A stretch of 64,000 nt of DNA from NCBI RefSeq assembly GCF_019343455.1, contig NZ_CP049362.1, positions 868,001 through 932,000 on the forward strand, given 5' to 3'. Source of the stretch: Alcaligenes ammonioxydans (GTDB taxonomy: Bacteria > Pseudomonadota > Gammaproteobacteria > Burkholderiales > Burkholderiaceae_B). The notes below the pieces were generated by a model. It was not told where the DNA came from. It searched no databases and saw only the letters and a list, made by a program, of their open reading frames with translations. This document shows positions 36,779 to 48,019 of the stretch, piece after piece (position 1 is the first letter of the stretch; the number at the start of each line of letters is the position of its first letter). The position numbers were made by a program, and so were the translations under genes.

Positions 36779-37105
36779 ATGATGAAAGGTCAGATTGCCG
36801 GCTTGATGCGCCAGGCGCAGCAAATGCAGGAAAACATGAAAAAGGCCCAGGAAGCCTTGGCCGATATCGAGGTCGAGGGCGTTTCCGGGGGTGGTCTGGT
36901 CAAGGTCACCATGAACTGCCGCCATGATGTGCGCCGTGTCTCCATTGATCCCAGCCTGCTGGAAGACGATAAAGAGATGCTGGAGGATTTGATTGCTGCT
37001 GCCTTTAACGATGCACAGCGCAAAGCCGAGGCCACCTCGCAGGAAAAAATGGCGGGCGTGACCGCTGGCCTGCCACTGCCTCCCGGTATGAAGTTTCCGT
37101 TCTGA
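36779..37105 (+). CDS. ebfC: Nucleoid-associated protein YbaB/EbfC
   Basis: 108 residues. Small dimeric DNA-binding protein that always sits between dnaX and recR. Family motifs: [25 protein letters not shown], then [30 protein letters not shown], and [12 protein letters not shown] at the end. The ATG at 36779 follows AGGA; the next ATG three bases on is also possible. Confidence 0.95.
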   Translation: MMKGQIAGLMRQAQQMQENMKKAQEALADIEVEGVSGGGLVKVTMNCRHDVRRVSIDPSLLEDDKEMLEDLIAAAFNDAQRKAEATSQEKMAGVTAGLPLPPGMKFPF

Positions 37106-37716
37106 TGAACGAACCGCAGATCGCAGAGCCCGAACCTCTTCGGGCTCTGATCCAGGCTCTGCGTCGGCTACCCGGTGTGGGCGAGCGTAGCGCTCGCCGC
37201 ATGGCCTACCATTTGTTGCAACACGATCTGGTAGGTGCCGACCAATTGAGCCGTGCGCTTGAACATGCCACGACAGCACTGCAGCACTGCCAGCGCTGCA
37301 ATGGTTTCACCGTCCAGCCCATTTGTGAGACCTGTGCCAATCCCCGCCGTGATCCGGCGTTGTTGTGTGTGGTGGAGACCCCTGCCGATCAAAACATGAT
37401 CGAGGCTACGCATGGCTATCGAGGCCTTTACTATGTCCTGATGGGGCGCTTGACGCCGCTGGAAGGCATAGGCCCGGACGCCTTGCAATTTGACCGCTTG
37501 CTAGAGCGAGCCGGTGATGGCCAGGTGCAGGAAGTGATACTAGCGACCAATTTCACCGCAGAGGGCGAAACCACTGCCCACCATCTGGCGGAGATGCTGA
37601 CCAGCCAAGGTTTGAAAGTGACTCGTCTGGCCCGCGGTGTGCCAGCCGGAAGCGAGCTGGAATATGTGGACCCCAGCACCATTGCCTGGGCCTTGATGGA
37701 GCGTCGTGCCACTTGA
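37105..37716 (+). CDS. recR: Recombination mediator RecR
   Basis: 203 residues. With RecO/RecF loads RecA on gapped DNA. Helix-hairpin-helix at ~13-35 ([20 protein letters not shown]), four-Cys zinc finger C-x2-C-x11-C-x2-C (CQRCNGF ... CETCANP), and Toprim core [13 protein letters not shown] and [20 protein letters not shown]. The start overlaps the ebfC stop by one base. Confidence 0.97.
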   Translation: MNEPQIAEPEPLRALIQALRRLPGVGERSARRMAYHLLQHDLVGADQLSRALEHATTALQHCQRCNGFTVQPICETCANPRRDPALLCVVETPADQNMIEATHGYRGLYYVLMGRLTPLEGIGPDALQFDRLLERAGDGQVQEVILATNFTAEGETTAHHLAEMLTSQGLKVTRLARGVPAGSELEYVDPSTIAWALMERRAT

Positions 37717-37739
37717 ACAGGTTTGACCGCGTAGCGGAC

Positions 37740-37765
37740 AAGGGGGGTATCCCCCTTTTGTTTTT
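37740..37765 (+). terminator. Intrinsic terminator after recR
   Basis: Short stem AAGGGGG / CCCCCTTT with a GTAT loop, then TTGTTTTT, ending the dnaX-ebfC-recR unit. Confidence 0.75.
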
Positions 37766-37819
37766 AGTATAAGTATCAAGCCTAAATAGTTAATGACCAA
37801 CAACAAGAAGGGGATTGCC

Positions 37820-38860
37820 ATGAAACTGACACGTCGTCATGCACTCAAACTGGTTGGAGCATCGGGGCTGGCCCTGTCGTTGCCGACGCTGGCCCGTGCA
37901 CAGGAAGTGGAAAAAAAGAACATCACGATTGCCGTCGGTGGCAAGGCGCTGATTTATTACCTGCCTTTGTCCATTGCCGAGATCAATGGCTACTTCGAGG
38001 ACGAAGGCCTTAAAGTCAAAGTGGCAGACTTTGCGGGTGGCTCCAAGGCTCTGCAGGCCGTAGTGGGTGGCAGTGCAGATGTGGTGTCCGGTGCGTTTGA
38101 ACACACCATCAATCTGCAGTCCAAAGGCCAGTTCTACCGTGCCTTTGTGCAGCAGGGGCGCGCTCCCGCCATTGTTCTGGCTGTATCCAACAAAACGATG
38201 CCAGACTATAAGTCGCCGGCTGATTTGAAGGGCAAGAAAATCGGTGTCACCGCGCCGGGCTCCTCGACCAATATGATGGTCAATTTTTATCTGGAGCAAA
38301 ACGGACTCAAGCCCTCGGATGTGTCCTTTATCGGTGTGGGCGCTGGCGCCGGTGCCGTTACCGCCATGCGTACGGGTCAGATCGATGCCATGGCCAATCT
38401 GGACCCCGTCATCGGCACCTTGCTCAAGGAAAACGAAGTGCGTGTCATCGCTGACACCCGTACCGTTGCCGATACCAAGGCCATTTTTGGCGGCAATATG
38501 CCCTCGGCCTGCTTGTACGCGTCGGAAGACTTCATCACTCAGAACCCGAAAACGGCCCAGGCTCTGGCCAATGCCATCGTGCGCGCCGACAAGTGGATCC
38601 AGGCCAATGATGCCGAAACCATTGCCAAGACGGTGCCCGCCTCCTATCTGTTGGGTGATGTGGAGCTGTACAAGCAGTGTCTGGATGCCAATAAGGAATC
38701 CCTCTCGCCCGATGGCCTGGTCGATGAAGACGGTCCTTCCACCGCCTTGAAGGCCCTGGCTGCGTTCGTGCCGAATCTGGACCCCGCCAAGATCGATATC
38801 AGCAAGATCTACACCAACGAATTTGCTGACAATGCCAACAAGAAGTACCCCAATGTCTGA
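37820..38860 (+). CDS. ABC transporter substrate-binding protein (NMT1/SsuA/TauA-like)
   Basis: 346 residues from the ATG at 37820, preceded by AAGGGG. Twin-arginine-like leader (MKLTRRHALKLVGASG) then cleavage near ARA-Q. Binding fold of the SsuA/ThiY class: YYLPLSIAEINGYFEDEGLKV, SKALQAVVGGSADVV, KIGVTAPGSSTNMM. These receptors serve sulfonates, nitrate, thiamine precursors or taurine; nothing here fixes the ligand. First gene of a three-gene importer; its stop overlaps the ATPase start by eight bases. Confidence 0.9.
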   Translation: MKLTRRHALKLVGASGLALSLPTLARAQEVEKKNITIAVGGKALIYYLPLSIAEINGYFEDEGLKVKVADFAGGSKALQAVVGGSADVVSGAFEHTINLQSKGQFYRAFVQQGRAPAIVLAVSNKTMPDYKSPADLKGKKIGVTAPGSSTNMMVNFYLEQNGLKPSDVSFIGVGAGAGAVTAMRTGQIDAMANLDPVIGTLLKENEVRVIADTRTVADTKAIFGGNMPSACLYASEDFITQNPKTAQALANAIVRADKWIQANDAETIAKTVPASYLLGDVELYKQCLDANKESLSPDGLVDEDGPSTALKALAAFVPNLDPAKIDISKIYTNEFADNANKKYPNV

Positions 38861-39659
38861 AGCAGCACTTTCTTTAGAGAACATCAGCTGTGTGTTTGCA
38901 TCCCGTGATGGCAAAGGTACATACACGGCTGTTCGTGACGCCAGCCTGAGCATTGCTCCAGGCGAGTTTGTCTCGGTGGTAGGCCCAACGGGCTGCGGCA
39001 AGTCCACGCTCCTAAACGTAGGGGCGGGCTTGCTGAGCCCTTCGTCGGGCGAAGTGCGCGTGTTCGGTAAACCTTTGCAAGGGGTGAATGAGCGTGCGGG
39101 CTATATGTTTCAGGGCGAAGCGCTGATGCCCTGGCGCAGTGCCGAGTCCAATGTAATGGCCGGACTGGAATTTGCCGGTGTTCCGCAAGATGAGGCCCGC
39201 GACCGTGCTCAGGTCTGGCTCAAGCGAGTGGGGCTGGGTGGCTTTGGTGATCGCTACCCGCATCAGATGTCCGGTGGTATGCGCAAACGCGTCATGCTGG
39301 CCCAGACCCTGATTCGGGACCCCGATATCATTTTGATGGACGAGCCGTTTTCGGCGCTCGACATCCAAACCCGCCAACTGATGGAAAACGAAGTGCTGGA
39401 GATCTGGATGGCGCAGCGTAAAGCGGTGCTGTTCATCACTCACGATCTGGACGAAGCCATTGCCATGAGTGATCGTGTGGTGGTGTTGTCGGCCGGGCCG
39501 GGCACGCATCCCATTGGCGAATTCCATGTCGATCTCCCACGTCCGCGTGACGTGGCCGAAGTGCGCAATGACCCCCGCTTTGTCGAATTGCATGCGGCGA
39601 TCTGGGCCGTCTTGCGCGATGAGGTTCTCAAGGGTTATGCCCAGCAAAAGCGTGCCTGA
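38853..39659 (+). CDS. ABC transporter ATP-binding protein (SsuB/TauB-like)
   Basis: 268 residues from the ATG at 38853. Complete nucleotide-binding domain: Walker A GPTGCGKST, Q-loop YMFQGEALMPW, signature MSGGMRKRVMLAQTL, Walker B IILMDEPFSALD, and His in FITHDLDEAIAMSDRV. The start lies inside the upstream stop region and the stop is one base before the permease start, so it is one transcription unit. Confidence 0.95.
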   Translation: MSEAALSLENISCVFASRDGKGTYTAVRDASLSIAPGEFVSVVGPTGCGKSTLLNVGAGLLSPSSGEVRVFGKPLQGVNERAGYMFQGEALMPWRSAESNVMAGLEFAGVPQDEARDRAQVWLKRVGLGGFGDRYPHQMSGGMRKRVMLAQTLIRDPDIILMDEPFSALDIQTRQLMENEVLEIWMAQRKAVLFITHDLDEAIAMSDRVVVLSAGPGTHPIGEFHVDLPRPRDVAEVRNDPRFVELHAAIWAVLRDEVLKGYAQQKRA

Positions 39660-39660
39660 T

Positions 39661-40455
39661 ATGTCTAAGTCCTTTACTCGATCCAAGCTGGCCCTGCGCG
39701 CTTGGCAAATCTCACTGCTCATCGTTATTTTGTTGGCCTGGCATTTTCTGACGCTGGACCCCAAAGTTGCGTTTTTCTTTGGTCAGCCACTGGAAGTGGT
39801 CAAGGTGATCTGGGCCTGGTTTGTCACCAACGGTGATATTTACCTGCACCTGGGCGTGACCTTGAGCGAAACCCTGCTGGCTTTTGCCATTGGCACGATT
39901 GCCGGCCTGGCATGCGGCTTGTGGCTGGGTCTGTCACCCCGTGCAGCAGCCTTGCTGGACCCCTACCTGACGGCTGCCAACTCCATGCCGCGCGTCATTC
40001 TGGCGCCGATTTTCGGCATGTGGTTCGGTCTGGGGATCTGGTCCAAAGTGGCTCTGGCGGTGACGCTGGTGTTCTTCATCGTGTTCTTCAACGTGTACCA
40101 GGGTGTGCGTGAAGTCAGCTCCACGCTGCTGGACAATGCCCGCATGCTGGGTGCCAGCCGTCGTCAGTTGCTGCGCCACGTCTATATTCCTTCGGCTACC
40201 AGCTGGGTGTTTTCCAGCTTGCACACCTCGGTCGGTCTGGCTTTTGTGGGGGCTGTGGTGGGTGAGTACCTGGGTTCAGCCAGTGGGGTCGGCTATCTGA
40301 TCCTGCAGGCAGAGGGCACACTGGATGTGAATACGGTGTTTGCCGGTATTGTGGTGCTGACCGTTTTCGCGCTGATTCTGGATGGGCTGGTCAGCGTGTT
40401 TGAGGATCGCCTGCTGGCCTGGCGGCCTCAGGGTGGTGGCACAGAAAAGCTCTGA
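39661..40455 (+). CDS. ABC transporter permease (SsuC/TauC-like)
   Basis: 264 residues, six membrane helices. Conserved cytosolic EAA-like loop DNARMLGASRRQLLRHVYIPSAT and NSMPRVILAPIFGMWFGLG typical of the BPD class. The ATG lies one base after the ATPase stop. A strong terminator follows. Confidence 0.95.
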   Translation: MSKSFTRSKLALRAWQISLLIVILLAWHFLTLDPKVAFFFGQPLEVVKVIWAWFVTNGDIYLHLGVTLSETLLAFAIGTIAGLACGLWLGLSPRAAALLDPYLTAANSMPRVILAPIFGMWFGLGIWSKVALAVTLVFFIVFFNVYQGVREVSSTLLDNARMLGASRRQLLRHVYIPSATSWVFSSLHTSVGLAFVGAVVGEYLGSASGVGYLILQAEGTLDVNTVFAGIVVLTVFALILDGLVSVFEDRLLAWRPQGGGTEKL

Positions 40456-40495
40456 GCGTTATGTTGCCAGTCCCTTGATGGATGTGGCGCTCCGC

Positions 40496-40528
40496 AAAAA
40501 ACGGCTCCTGAATCAGGAGCCGTTTTTT
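40496..40528. terminator. Very strong bidirectional terminator
   Basis: Perfect 15-base arms AAAAAACGGCTCCTG and CAGGAGCCGTTTTTT with an AAT loop, between the permease and transaldolase genes (convergent). Confidence 0.95.
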
Positions 40529-40599
40529 TATCAAGGATTCAGGCCGGCAAGTTGGCCAGGTCGATCAGACCGCCTGTGTCCGGATGTCAGACTGAGCAG

Positions 40600-41562
40600 T
40601 CAGGTCCGCTGGCGCGCCTGCTGAATCAGGCTGTCGAGTTTGATGCCATCGGCAGTGAACTGGCGGATCCCTTCCGCCAGCTTTTCAGTGGCCATGGCAT
40701 CCTGGTTCAATTCCGTGCGGAAGGCAATTTCGTTGCTGGCACGCCATTCGGGGGCCACCGCCTTGGCACGCGCCACATCCAGTACGGCAGGAACCTCGCC
40801 TTGAGCCGCAGCGAGCTGACCCAGCAGCTCGGGGCTGATGGTCAGCAGGTCGCAGCCGGCCAATGCCTTGATCTGGCCGACGTTGCGAAAGCTGGCTCCC
40901 ATGATTTCCGTGGGGATATCGTAGGTTTTATAGTATTCGTAGATGCCGCGCACTGAGCGTACGCCAGGGTCGTTTTCGCCTTGGTTGGCGCTTTCGTCCC
41001 AGTCCGGGCCGGCGGCTTTCTTGAACCAGTCGTAGATACGGCCCACAAAAGGCGAGATCAGGGTGACTTTGGCCTGGGCGCAGGCAATGGCTTGCGGCAG
41101 GCAGAACAAAAGAGTCAGGTTGCAGTGGATGCCTTCGGCCTGAAGCGCGCGGGCGGCCTGAATGCCTTCCCAGGTACTGGCCAGCTTGATCAGCACCCGT
41201 TCGCGCGGCACACCGGCTTTTTCGTACAGCTGGATGATGTGACGGGCGCGCTCGACACTGGCCAGGGCATCGAAAGACAGACGGGCATCGACTTCGGTGG
41301 AAACACGACCGGGCACAATGTCCAGAATCTGACGGCCAAAGGCAACCAGCAGCAGATCGCTGGTTTCAGCCAGACTGGCGTGGGGGTGGTCGGCGATGAC
41401 GCGCTCGAGCAAAGGGCGGTAGGTCGCCTGCTGGACCGCCTTCAGAATCAGGGAAGGGTTGGTGGTCGCATCGGTGGGGCGATAGGCACGCATCGCCTCA
41501 AAATCGCCGGTATCGGCCACTACGGTTGTGCACTGGCGCAGAGAGTCAAGCTGAGTAGTCAT
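40600..41562 (-). CDS. tal: Transaldolase (TalB type)
   Basis: 320 residues. Transfers a dihydroxyacetone unit in the pentose phosphate pathway through a Schiff-base lysine, seen in [19 protein letters not shown]. Other marks: [52 protein letters not shown] at 41562. Divergent from carA with a 169-base gap. Confidence 0.96.
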   Translation of the reverse strand: MTTQLDSLRQCTTVVADTGDFEAMRAYRPTDATTNPSLILKAVQQATYRPLLERVIADHPHASLAETSDLLLVAFGRQILDIVPGRVSTEVDARLSFDALASVERARHIIQLYEKAGVPRERVLIKLASTWEGIQAARALQAEGIHCNLTLLFCLPQAIACAQAKVTLISPFVGRIYDWFKKAAGPDWDESANQGENDPGVRSVRGIYEYYKTYDIPTEIMGASFRNVGQIKALAGCDLLTISPELLGQLAAAQGEVPAVLDVARAKAVAPEWRASNEIAFRTELNQDAMATEKLAEGIRQFTADGIKLDSLIQQARQRT

Positions 41563-41731
41563 GTCTGTTACTAGTCCATCGCAAAGCCATCAAACCAATC
41601 AACTACTGTAGTCGATTTTCCATGTTTTCGTGCCTGGTTTCAGCGTTATTACCGATAAACTACCGGAAAAACTTGGTTTGAGCGTATAATTAGAAGGTTT
41701 AATATTAATTTCAGAATCCGGGGTTTTTAAC

Positions 41732-42895
41732 GTGCTGCCGTCTTTATTTCCTGAGGAGTCCCGCACTATCACTAGTGCCGTCCTAGCCCTGGCGGATGGA
41801 ACCCTATTCAAAGGGGTGTCAATCGGTGCCGAGGGGCACTGTGTTGCTGAGATCGTTTTCAATACAGCCATGACGGGCTATCAGGAAATCCTGACAGACC
41901 CAAGCTACAGCGGTCAAATTGTTACGCTTACCTATCCGCACATCGGTAATACCGGTGTCAATCCCGAGGACTCCGAATCCACCAAAGCCCATGCTGCTGG
42001 GCTTGTTATTCGCGATTGTCCCGCCCGCCTGTCCAACTTCCGCTCCACCCAGTCCTTGCCCGACTACCTGAAAGCTCAGGGCGTTGTGGCCATCTCCGGT
42101 ATCGATACCCGCAAGCTGACCCGCATCCTGCGCGAGAAAGGCTCCATGGGTGCCTGCATCCTGGTCGGTGACGATACCGAGCGCGCTTTGGAACTGGCTC
42201 GTTCTTTCCCTGGCCTGAAAGGTCAGGATCTGGCCAAGGTTGTGTCCACGGACAAGCCCTACAACTGGACTGAAGGTTCCTGGGAACTGGGCCAGGGTTT
42301 CTCCAAGCCTGAAGGCAGCCGCTTTCACGTCGTGGCGTACGACTTCGGCGTCAAGGCCAACATCCTGCGCCTGATGGCCGACCGTGGCTGCAAAGTGACG
42401 GTAGTGCCTGCCCAGACTCCCCTGGCCGACGTATTGGCGTACGAACCCGATGGCGTGTTCCTGTCCAACGGCCCGGGCGACCCAGAGCCTTGTGATTACG
42501 CAATCGAAGCGTGCAAGGGCTTGCTGGAGCGCAAGTTGCCTGTGTTTGGTATTTGCCTGGGTCATCAGATCCTGGGTCTGGCCGTCGGTGCCCAGACCTT
42601 GAAGATGAAAAACGGCCACCACGGTGCCAACCATCCTGTGCAGGAGCTGGCCAGCGGCCGCGTGTTCATCACCAGCCAGAACCACGGTTTTGCGGTGGAT
42701 GCCACTACGCTGCCTGCCAATGCCAAGGTCACGCACATCTCTTTGTTCGACCAGAGCCTGCAAGGTTTCGAGTTGACGGATCGCCCCGCGTTTTGCTTCC
42801 AGGGTCACCCTGAAGCCACTCCCGGCCCGCGCGATATTGCCTCGCTGTTCGACAAATTCATCAGCCTGATGGCTGCTCACCAGGCCAATAAATAA
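41732..42895 (+). CDS. carA: Carbamoyl-phosphate synthase small subunit
   Basis: 387 residues. Glutaminase subunit supplying ammonia to CarB for arginine and pyrimidine synthesis. The start is a GTG at 41732; no upstream ATG is in frame. Class I glutaminase triad: Cys in [10 protein letters not shown], and His-Glu in [10 protein letters not shown]-terminal marks: [31 protein letters not shown]. An AT-rich TATAAT-like element (41685-41690) lies about 45 bases upstream. Eight bases separate its stop from carB. Confidence 0.96.
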   Translation: MLPSLFPEESRTITSAVLALADGTLFKGVSIGAEGHCVAEIVFNTAMTGYQEILTDPSYSGQIVTLTYPHIGNTGVNPEDSESTKAHAAGLVIRDCPARLSNFRSTQSLPDYLKAQGVVAISGIDTRKLTRILREKGSMGACILVGDDTERALELARSFPGLKGQDLAKVVSTDKPYNWTEGSWELGQGFSKPEGSRFHVVAYDFGVKANILRLMADRGCKVTVVPAQTPLADVLAYEPDGVFLSNGPGDPEPCDYAIEACKGLLERKLPVFGICLGHQILGLAVGAQTLKMKNGHHGANHPVQELASGRVFITSQNHGFAVDATTLPANAKVTHISLFDQSLQGFELTDRPAFCFQGHPEATPGPRDIASLFDKFISLMAAHQANK

Positions 42896-42903
42896 ATCGC
42901 ACT

Positions 42904-45900
42904 ATGCCAAAGCGTTCAGACTTAAAAAGCATTCTTATCATTGGCGCCGGCCCGATCATCATTGGTCAGGCCTGCGAATTCGACTACTCGGGCGCCCAGG
43001 CGTGTAAGGCCCTGAAGGCCGAGGGTTACCGGACCGTGCTGGTCAACAGCAACCCGGCCACCATCATGACGGACCCGGATACGGCCGACGTCACCTACAT
43101 CGAGCCCATCACCTGGCAAGCGGTAGAGAAGATCATTGAAAAAGAGCGTCCCGATGCGCTCTTGCCCACCATGGGCGGTCAGACTGCGCTGAACTGCGCC
43201 CTGGACCTGGCCAAACATGGTGTGTTGGAAAAATTCGGTGTCGAGCTGATCGGCGCCAATGCCGCTGCAATCGAAAAAGCCGAAGACCGCCTGAAATTCA
43301 AGGACGCCATGACCTCCATCGGTCTGGAGTCCGCCAAGTCCGGTGTGGCTCACAGCATGGACGAGGCCTGGGCGGTGCAAAAGCGCATTGCCGAGGAAAT
43401 CGGTACCGCCGGCTTCCCCGTGGTCATTCGCCCCAGCTTCACGTTGGGCGGCACCGGCGGGGGCATTGCCTATAACCCTGAAGAATTTGAAACGATCTGC
43501 CGTCGTGGTCTGGAAGCATCGCCTACCAAGGAACTGCTGATTGAAGAATCCCTGCTGGGCTGGAAAGAGTTTGAAATGGAAGTGGTGCGTGACCGCGCCG
43601 ACAACTGCATCATTGTGTGCTCCATTGAAAACCTGGACCCCATGGGTGTTCACACCGGCGACTCCATCACGGTGGCGCCTGCCCAAACCCTGACCGACCG
43701 CGAATACCAGATCATGCGGAATGCATCGATCGCTGTGTTGCGTGAAATCGGTGTGGATACCGGTGGCTCGAACGTGCAGTTTGCGGTGAACCCCGATAAC
43801 GGCCGCATGATCGTGATCGAGATGAATCCGCGCGTGTCCCGCTCTTCGGCGCTGGCTTCCAAGGCAACCGGTTTCCCGATTGCCAAGATAGCTGCGCGTC
43901 TGGCGGTGGGTTACACCCTGGACGAGTTGCTGAACGAAATCACCGGCGGTGCTACCCCTGCGTCGTTCGAGCCAACCATCGACTACGTGGTTACCAAAGT
44001 GCCACGTTTCGCCTTCGAGAAATTCCCTCAGGCCGACTCGCGTCTGACCACTCAAATGAAGTCCGTGGGTGAAGTGATGGCCATTGGCCGCACGTTCCAG
44101 GAGTCCTTCCAGAAAGCCCTGCGTGGCCTGGAAGTGGGTGTGGATGGCCTGAACCAGAAAACCACCGACCGCGAAAAACTGCAGGTCGAATTGGGCGAGC
44201 CTGGTCCAGAGCGTATCTGGTATGTGGGCGATGCTTTCGCTCAAGGTCTGAGCCTGGACGAGGTTCACAACCTCACCAAGATCGACCCCTGGTTCCTGGC
44301 CCAGATCAAAGAGATCGTGGACATCGAACTGGCGCTGGAACAAAAGACGCTGGCCGATCTGGACCGCGAGACGCTGTTCGGTCTGAAGCGCCGTGGTTTC
44401 TCCGACCGTCGTCTGGCCTTCCTGCTCGATACGGTGGAATCGGAAGTGCGCAAGTTGCGTCACCAGTTGAATGTGCGTCCTGTCTATAAGCGTGTGGACA
44501 CCTGCGCGGCTGAATTTGCCACCGACACGGCCTATATGTACTCCACCTACGAGGAAGAGTGCGAGTCCAATCCGTCGGACAAGAAGAAGATCATTGTTCT
44601 GGGTGGCGGACCCAACCGTATTGGTCAGGGTATTGAGTTTGATTACTGCTGCGTGCATGCCGCCCTGGCTTTGCGCGAAGATGGTTACGAAACCATCATG
44701 GTCAACTGCAACCCCGAAACCGTTTCCACCGACTACGACACGTCCGACCGTCTGTACTTCGAGCCTCTGACGCTGGAGGACGTGCTGGAAATCGTTCACA
44801 TCGAAAAACCGGTCGGCACCATTGTTCAGTACGGTGGTCAGACTCCCCTGAAGCTGGCGCGTGCGCTGGAGGCCAACGGCGTGCCCATTATCGGCACCAG
44901 CCCTGAATCCATTGACGTGGCCGAAGACCGTGAGCGCTTCCAAAAGCTCTTGAACAAGCTGGGCCTGCGTCAACCGCCAAACCGTACCGCCCGCACTGAA
45001 GGCGAAGCGATCGCTCTGGCGGCCGAGATCGGTTATCCGTTGGTGGTGCGCCCAAGCTACGTTCTGGGTGGCCGTGCCATGGAAATCGTGCACGAGCAGC
45101 AAGACCTGGAGCGCTACATGCGCGAAGCGGTCAAGGTCAGCAATGACTCGCCCGTGCTGCTGGATCACTTCCTGAACAATGCCACTGAAGTGGACGTGGA
45201 CTGTCTGGCTGACGGCGAGCGCGTCTTTGTGGGCGGGGTGATGCAACACATTGAGCAGGCAGGTGTCCACTCCGGCGACTCTGCTTGCAGCTTGCCCCCA
45301 TATTCGCTCAGCGATGAAACCGTTGCAGAAATCAAGCGCCAGACTGCCTTGATGGCCAAGGCTCTGAATGTGAAGGGCTTGATGAACGTGCAGTTCGCCA
45401 TTCAGGACGGCGACGTCTACGTGCTGGAAGTGAACCCGCGTGCCTCGCGTACCGTGCCGTTCGTGTCCAAGGCTACCGGCTTGCAACTGGCCAAGATCGC
45501 AGCTCGTGCCATGGCCGGTCAGACGCTGGCCGAGCAGGGTATTACCGAAGAAATCACGCCTCCTTACTACAGTGTGAAAGAAGCGGTATTCCCCTTCGTG
45601 AAGTTCCCTGGCGTGGACACTATTCTGGGACCTGAAATGAAGTCCACCGGCGAAGTCATGGGGGTTGGTACCTCCTTTGCCGAGGCCTTTGTGAAGTCGC
45701 AGATGGCAGCCAGCGTGAATCTGCCTGACGGCGGTCTGGCGTTCATCAGTGTGCGCGCTCAGGACAAACCGCAAGCGGTTGAAGTGGCTCGCGGCTTGAT
45801 CTCACTGGGCTTCAAGGTGGTGGCGACCCGTGGTACGGCCAGCGCCATCGAACAGGCTGGTCTGGCGGTTCAGGTGGTGAACAAGGTCACCGAGGGTCGT

Positions 45901-46146
45901 CCGCACATTGTGGATATGATCAAGAACGGGGAAGTTTCCCTGGTCATCAATACGGTTGAAGAGCGACGCAACGCCATTGTTGATTCGCGTACAATCCGTA
46001 CACATGCCTTGGCTGCCAACTTGGCTTACTACACCACCATCGCGGGGGCTGTAGCGGCTGTGCAAGGCCTGCAGTATCTGCGTCATGGCGATGGCTTGAA
46101 GGTTTACGCGGTTCAAGAGCTGCACGCTCTGCTCGCGAAGCACTAA
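42904..46146 (+). CDS. carB: Carbamoyl-phosphate synthase large subunit
   Basis: 1080 residues, the usual length. Two homologous ATP-grasp halves phosphorylate bicarbonate and then carbamate. First half [29 protein letters not shown]; second half [30 protein letters not shown], and the C-terminal MGS-like allosteric domain ([15 protein letters not shown]) that binds UMP/ornithine. A strong terminator follows. Confidence 0.98.
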   Translation: MPKRSDLKSILIIGAGPIIIGQACEFDYSGAQACKALKAEGYRTVLVNSNPATIMTDPDTADVTYIEPITWQAVEKIIEKERPDALLPTMGGQTALNCALDLAKHGVLEKFGVELIGANAAAIEKAEDRLKFKDAMTSIGLESAKSGVAHSMDEAWAVQKRIAEEIGTAGFPVVIRPSFTLGGTGGGIAYNPEEFETICRRGLEASPTKELLIEESLLGWKEFEMEVVRDRADNCIIVCSIENLDPMGVHTGDSITVAPAQTLTDREYQIMRNASIAVLREIGVDTGGSNVQFAVNPDNGRMIVIEMNPRVSRSSALASKATGFPIAKIAARLAVGYTLDELLNEITGGATPASFEPTIDYVVTKVPRFAFEKFPQADSRLTTQMKSVGEVMAIGRTFQESFQKALRGLEVGVDGLNQKTTDREKLQVELGEPGPERIWYVGDAFAQGLSLDEVHNLTKIDPWFLAQIKEIVDIELALEQKTLADLDRETLFGLKRRGFSDRRLAFLLDTVESEVRKLRHQLNVRPVYKRVDTCAAEFATDTAYMYSTYEEECESNPSDKKKIIVLGGGPNRIGQGIEFDYCCVHAALALREDGYETIMVNCNPETVSTDYDTSDRLYFEPLTLEDVLEIVHIEKPVGTIVQYGGQTPLKLARALEANGVPIIGTSPESIDVAEDRERFQKLLNKLGLRQPPNRTARTEGEAIALAAEIGYPLVVRPSYVLGGRAMEIVHEQQDLERYMREAVKVSNDSPVLLDHFLNNATEVDVDCLADGERVFVGGVMQHIEQAGVHSGDSACSLPPYSLSDETVAEIKRQTALMAKALNVKGLMNVQFAIQDGDVYVLEVNPRASRTVPFVSKATGLQLAKIAARAMAGQTLAEQGITEEITPPYYSVKEAVFPFVKFPGVDTILGPEMKSTGEVMGVGTSFAEAFVKSQMAASVNLPDGGLAFISVRAQDKPQAVEVARGLISLGFKVVATRGTASAIEQAGLAVQVVNKVTEGRPHIVDMIKNGEVSLVINTVEERRNAIVDSRTIRTHALAANLAYYTTIAGAVAAVQGLQYLRHGDGLKVYAVQELHALLAKH

Positions 46147-46162
46147 GTCGCTCCATGCTGGA

Positions 46163-46192
46163 AAGGCGCACCCTGGCGGTGCGCCTTTTTTG
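46163..46192 (+). terminator. Intrinsic terminator after carB
   Basis: Arms AAGGCGCACC and GGTGCGCCTT with a CTGGC-type loop and a T-run. Confidence 0.92.
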
Positions 46193-46286
46193 TTCTTGCC
46201 TCAGACAAGACCCGACCGTCGTCGTGTGACTGCACGCAGACTGCTTTAAGCCGGGCGTGGAAGTTTTCTTCTTTGGAGATCGTGTC

Positions 46287-47183
46287 GTGAAATGGTTCAT
46301 TCTTGCCTTATTCATTGTGTGTACGATTGTCGTGCACTTCAGGGGTCGAGTCAGGCACCGCTTTTCCCGGCAGTTGCTGGACCATTCCACTTTCACGGCG
46401 CCGTTGAATGTGTTTATGTATGGCTTTTCGGCGGTACCGAATCAGCCCTATCTGGACTTGAAACATTTCCCGGAACTTAACAAACTGCTGGAACACTGCG
46501 ATGAGATTCGCGCCGAGGCCCAGCACTTGTTTGGCGAAGGCCACATCAAGGCTTCGGACAAGTACAACGATGCAGGCTTTAACTCTTTTTTCAAAACCGG
46601 CTGGACGCGCTTTTACCTGAAGTGGTATGACGCCGATCATCCCTCGGCGCGCGAGCTGTGCCCGGTAACCACCAGCTTGCTCAAGGATATTCCCTCGATC
46701 AAGGCGGCCATGTTTACTTCTTTGCCGCCGGGCGCGCGCTTGCCGCGACACCGGGACCCCTACGCCGGTTCCTTGCGTTTTCACATGGGCTTGATGACAC
46801 CCAATAGTCCTGACTGCTACATCGATGTGGATGGCCAGACCTATTATTGGCGTGATGGTGAAGCCGTCGTTTTTGATGAAACCTTTATTCATTACGCAGA
46901 GAACAAGACGGATCAGAACCGCATTATCCTGTTTGCCGATATTGAACGCCCCATGCGTTATCGTTGGGCACAGGCGGTCAATCACGCGGTAGGCGGGTTT
47001 TTGCTGCGTGCGGCGGCTGCCCCGAATCAGGAAGGCGACCGCACCGGCGGGATCAACCGCATCTTTGGCACGGTCTATGCGGTTCGTCGCTTTGGCAAGG
47101 CCATCAAGAAGAAAAACGAAACTCTGTACTACGTGCTCAAGTGGTTGCTGGTACTGGGCATTGCTGCCTTGATCTTCCTGTAA
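46287..47183 (+). CDS. lpxO: Lipid A 2-hydroxylase LpxO-like aspartyl/asparaginyl hydroxylase
   Basis: 298 residues from the GTG at 46287, which has GGAG upstream. An N-terminal membrane helix (WFILALFIVCTIVVH) and a C-terminal one (KWLLVLGIAALIFL) anchor it to the inner membrane. Fe(II)/2-oxoglutarate-dependent dioxygenase: metal ligands His-x-Asp in LPRHRDPYAGSLRFHMGL and His in FDETFIHYAEN, and the 2OG Arg in QNRIILFAD. LpxO adds a 2-OH to an acyl chain of lipid A. A close alternative is another AspH-like hydroxylase. Confidence 0.9.
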   Translation: MKWFILALFIVCTIVVHFRGRVRHRFSRQLLDHSTFTAPLNVFMYGFSAVPNQPYLDLKHFPELNKLLEHCDEIRAEAQHLFGEGHIKASDKYNDAGFNSFFKTGWTRFYLKWYDADHPSARELCPVTTSLLKDIPSIKAAMFTSLPPGARLPRHRDPYAGSLRFHMGLMTPNSPDCYIDVDGQTYYWRDGEAVVFDETFIHYAENKTDQNRIILFADIERPMRYRWAQAVNHAVGGFLLRAAAAPNQEGDRTGGINRIFGTVYAVRRFGKAIKKKNETLYYVLKWLLVLGIAALIFL

Positions 47184-47200
47184 AGCGCGGGTACAGCCTT

Positions 47201-47971
47201 ATGCAGACGGTCTTTATCACGGGTGCCAGCAGCGGTTTGGGTAAAGCGCTGGCGCAGGAGTACGCGGCTCAAGGCGCTTGCCTGGGGTTGCTTGGGCGGC
47301 GGCAGGAAGCACTCCAGGCGCTGGCTGACAGCCTGCCGGGCGAGCATCGTATTTATGTTGCCGATGTCCGCGACAGGGAGGCTTTGCATCAGGCTGCCCA
47401 GGACTTTTTGCAGTTCACGGGCCAGAGAATTGACGTGGTTATTGCCAGTGCGGGGATCAGTGCGGGGACTTTGACGGAAGAAACGGAAGACTTTGCTGTA
47501 TTCAAGGCCATTGTGGAGACAAATCTGCTGGCGATGGTGGCAACCTTTGAACCGTTTATCAGCACCATGAAAACGGCAGGCAAGGGCTCATTGGTCGGTA
47601 TTGCCAGCGTGGCGGGTATTCGTGGGTTGCCCGGTGCGGGTGCGTACAGCAGCTCCAAGGCTGCGGTTATCGCTTATTGCGAAAGCTTGCGTCTGGAGTT
47701 GTCGCCTTACGGCGTGTCCGTCGTGACAATTACGCCGGGTTATATCCGCACGGCCATGACGGCCCATAATCCTTACGCCATGCCTTTCTTGATGCCGGCC
47801 CAAGACTTTGCCCGCAAAGCCCGCAAGACCATTGAGCAGGGTGTTTCCTACCGGGTTATTCCTTGGCAAATGGGGATTGTGTCGCGGCTGATGCGTCTTT
47901 TGCCTGACTGGCTCTACGACCGTCTTGCGCGCGGGGCTCCTCGCAAGCCACGGCTGAACAACAAGGCCTGA
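47201..47971 (+). CDS. SDR family oxidoreductase
   Basis: 256 residues from the ATG at 47201; a longer frame overlaps the previous gene. Classical short-chain dehydrogenase: cofactor motif TGASSGLGKAL, NxAG-like ASAGISAG, Ser in GIASVAGIRG, and the catalytic Tyr-Lys pair in YSSSKAAVIAYCES. Substrate unknown. Seventeen bases after the LpxO-like gene, so likely co-transcribed; a fatty-acyl or lipid substrate is conceivable but not shown. Confidence 0.9.
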   Translation: MQTVFITGASSGLGKALAQEYAAQGACLGLLGRRQEALQALADSLPGEHRIYVADVRDREALHQAAQDFLQFTGQRIDVVIASAGISAGTLTEETEDFAVFKAIVETNLLAMVATFEPFISTMKTAGKGSLVGIASVAGIRGLPGAGAYSSSKAAVIAYCESLRLELSPYGVSVVTITPGYIRTAMTAHNPYAMPFLMPAQDFARKARKTIEQGVSYRVIPWQMGIVSRLMRLLPDWLYDRLARGAPRKPRLNNKA

Positions 47972-48019
47972 TCACCTTCCTCTGGCTGCTGCCTGGCGCT
48001 ACCGAGGCCTGGTGGTGGC

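Noticed and set aside
42922..45774. 950-codon frame antisense to carB
   Set aside because: Shadow of a GC-rich coding gene: skewed composition, no domain, no ribosome site.
46964..47200. N-terminal extension of the SDR gene
   Set aside because: It overlaps the lpxO-like gene out of frame; the Rossmann fold starts at 47201.
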